Source: Phallusia mammillata | Taxonomy: Eukaryota > Chordata > Ascidiacea > Phlebobranchia > Ascidiidae | NCBI GenBank assembly: GCA_003260075.1 | Contig: QLIY01000387.1 | Span: forward strand, 77,150-141,149 | DNA: 64,000 nt | Reading direction: 5' to 3' | Shown: positions 63,459 through 64,000 of the stretch, one piece after another | Layout of the letters: each line of letters starts with the position of its first letter | Numbering within the stretch: position 1 is the first letter of the stretch | Made by a program: the position numbers and the translations under genes | Notes under the pieces: generated by a model | Databases searched by the model: none | Seen by the model: only the letters and a program-made list of their open reading frames with translations | Told to the model about the DNA's origin: nothing

Positions 63459-63767
63459 CAGGGGTGTCCAAAGTGCAGCCCGCGACGGCATTTCAAGTCA
63501 CCCGCGGCTGTTGTTTCAAATTTTGTTGCGTATAATTGAATTTAGGTTTTGGATTGTAGCGACTTGTGACTTCATGCAAAAGCTTTGCCATCGAATTTAA
63601 TTTGCAGGTAAAAAGTATATATGGTGCCGATGCAATAACATCCCCAAATGTCCTTAAATGCCGTATATTTTGTGTTATAATTGTCCGGTTAAAAACATTG
63701 AAAAACCTTGACCCGCGGGCGTCTTCACCTGATAAAACAGACCCAAATAAAAAAGTTTGGACACCTT
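63459..63767. mobile_element. Degenerate hAT-like MITE
   Basis: The left end CAGGGGTGTCCAAAG is mirrored by TTTGGACACC near 63757-63766, with CCCGCG blocks inside. No clear target duplication. Another hAT-like left end (GTGTTTCTCAAC) lies just before, at 63366. Confidence 0.5.
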
Positions 63768-63880
63768 TTTGCGAAATATTATGAATTACTAAATGGTATG
63801 TAGGCTACATGTTTTTTTACAAGTAACCGTCAACAGGAAGTTGCATGTCGGTGTCATTATATTTTCTCCATGACTTAGAC

Positions 63881-64000
63881 CAGGGGTGCGCAAACTACGG
63901 CCCGCGGGCCGCATGCGGCCCGGCAAAGGAGTTTGTGCGGCCCGCCAAATGTTCGCAAACTATAAAGAGAAAGTTACCGAAGTTTACTACCTGTAGTTTA
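63881..64000. mobile_element. hAT-type MITE, left part only
   Basis: CAGGGGTGCGCAAACTACGG followed by alternating GGCCCGCGGGCC blocks is a typical hAT-MITE start. The element runs off the window. Confidence 0.6.

Overview
The window is animal (eukaryotic) DNA. Its compact intron-rich genes, AT-rich composition, many short hAT-type elements and set of deuterostome-type proteins fit a tunicate, most likely Ciona or a close relative. The species is an inference; no marker gene here proves it. Exons were built by hand from reading frame, splice signals and comparison between copies, so ends can be off by a few bases.

Layout. (1) 1-15.9 kb, minus strand: two head-to-tail paralogues of a VWA plus Cache single-pass membrane protein of the calcium-channel alpha2delta/CACHD1 type. 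The second is complete (15919 to 4439). The first starts at 3893 and runs off the left edge. (2) 16.4-37.4 kb, plus strand: a tandem array of tiny two-coding-exon genes for a short secreted acidic peptide that I do not recognise. Five copies look intact; at least eight are broken or partial. (3) 33.8-39.2 kb, minus strand: a small type I membrane protein (39212-38206) and a truncated copy (34.3-33.8 kb). Each lies tail-to-tail with a peptide gene, so peptide plus membrane protein was duplicated as one cassette. (4) 40.9-52.3 kb, minus strand: CCDC87 in about 23 exons. (5) 53.6-56.1 kb, plus strand: a CALHM-family channel in four exons. (6) 56.9-62.5 kb, minus strand: argininosuccinate lyase, complete in ten exons. 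(7) 62.5-64 kb: intergenic DNA with repeats.

Repeats. At least eight hAT-type MITEs have recognisable terminal repeats, most with 8-bp target-site duplications. Two sit in the first peptide unit, and other units of the array preserve the matching empty sites. A tRNA-derived SINE family occurs three times.

Assembly caution. The window has about 20 runs of 10-12 G and four long G runs (25-86 G), always G on the given strand, often with the same sequence re-listed on both sides, plus three single N. These look like filler at joins between overlapping or allelic contigs. Peptide-gene copy number, the exon repeat at the left edge and several local duplications are therefore probably inflated.
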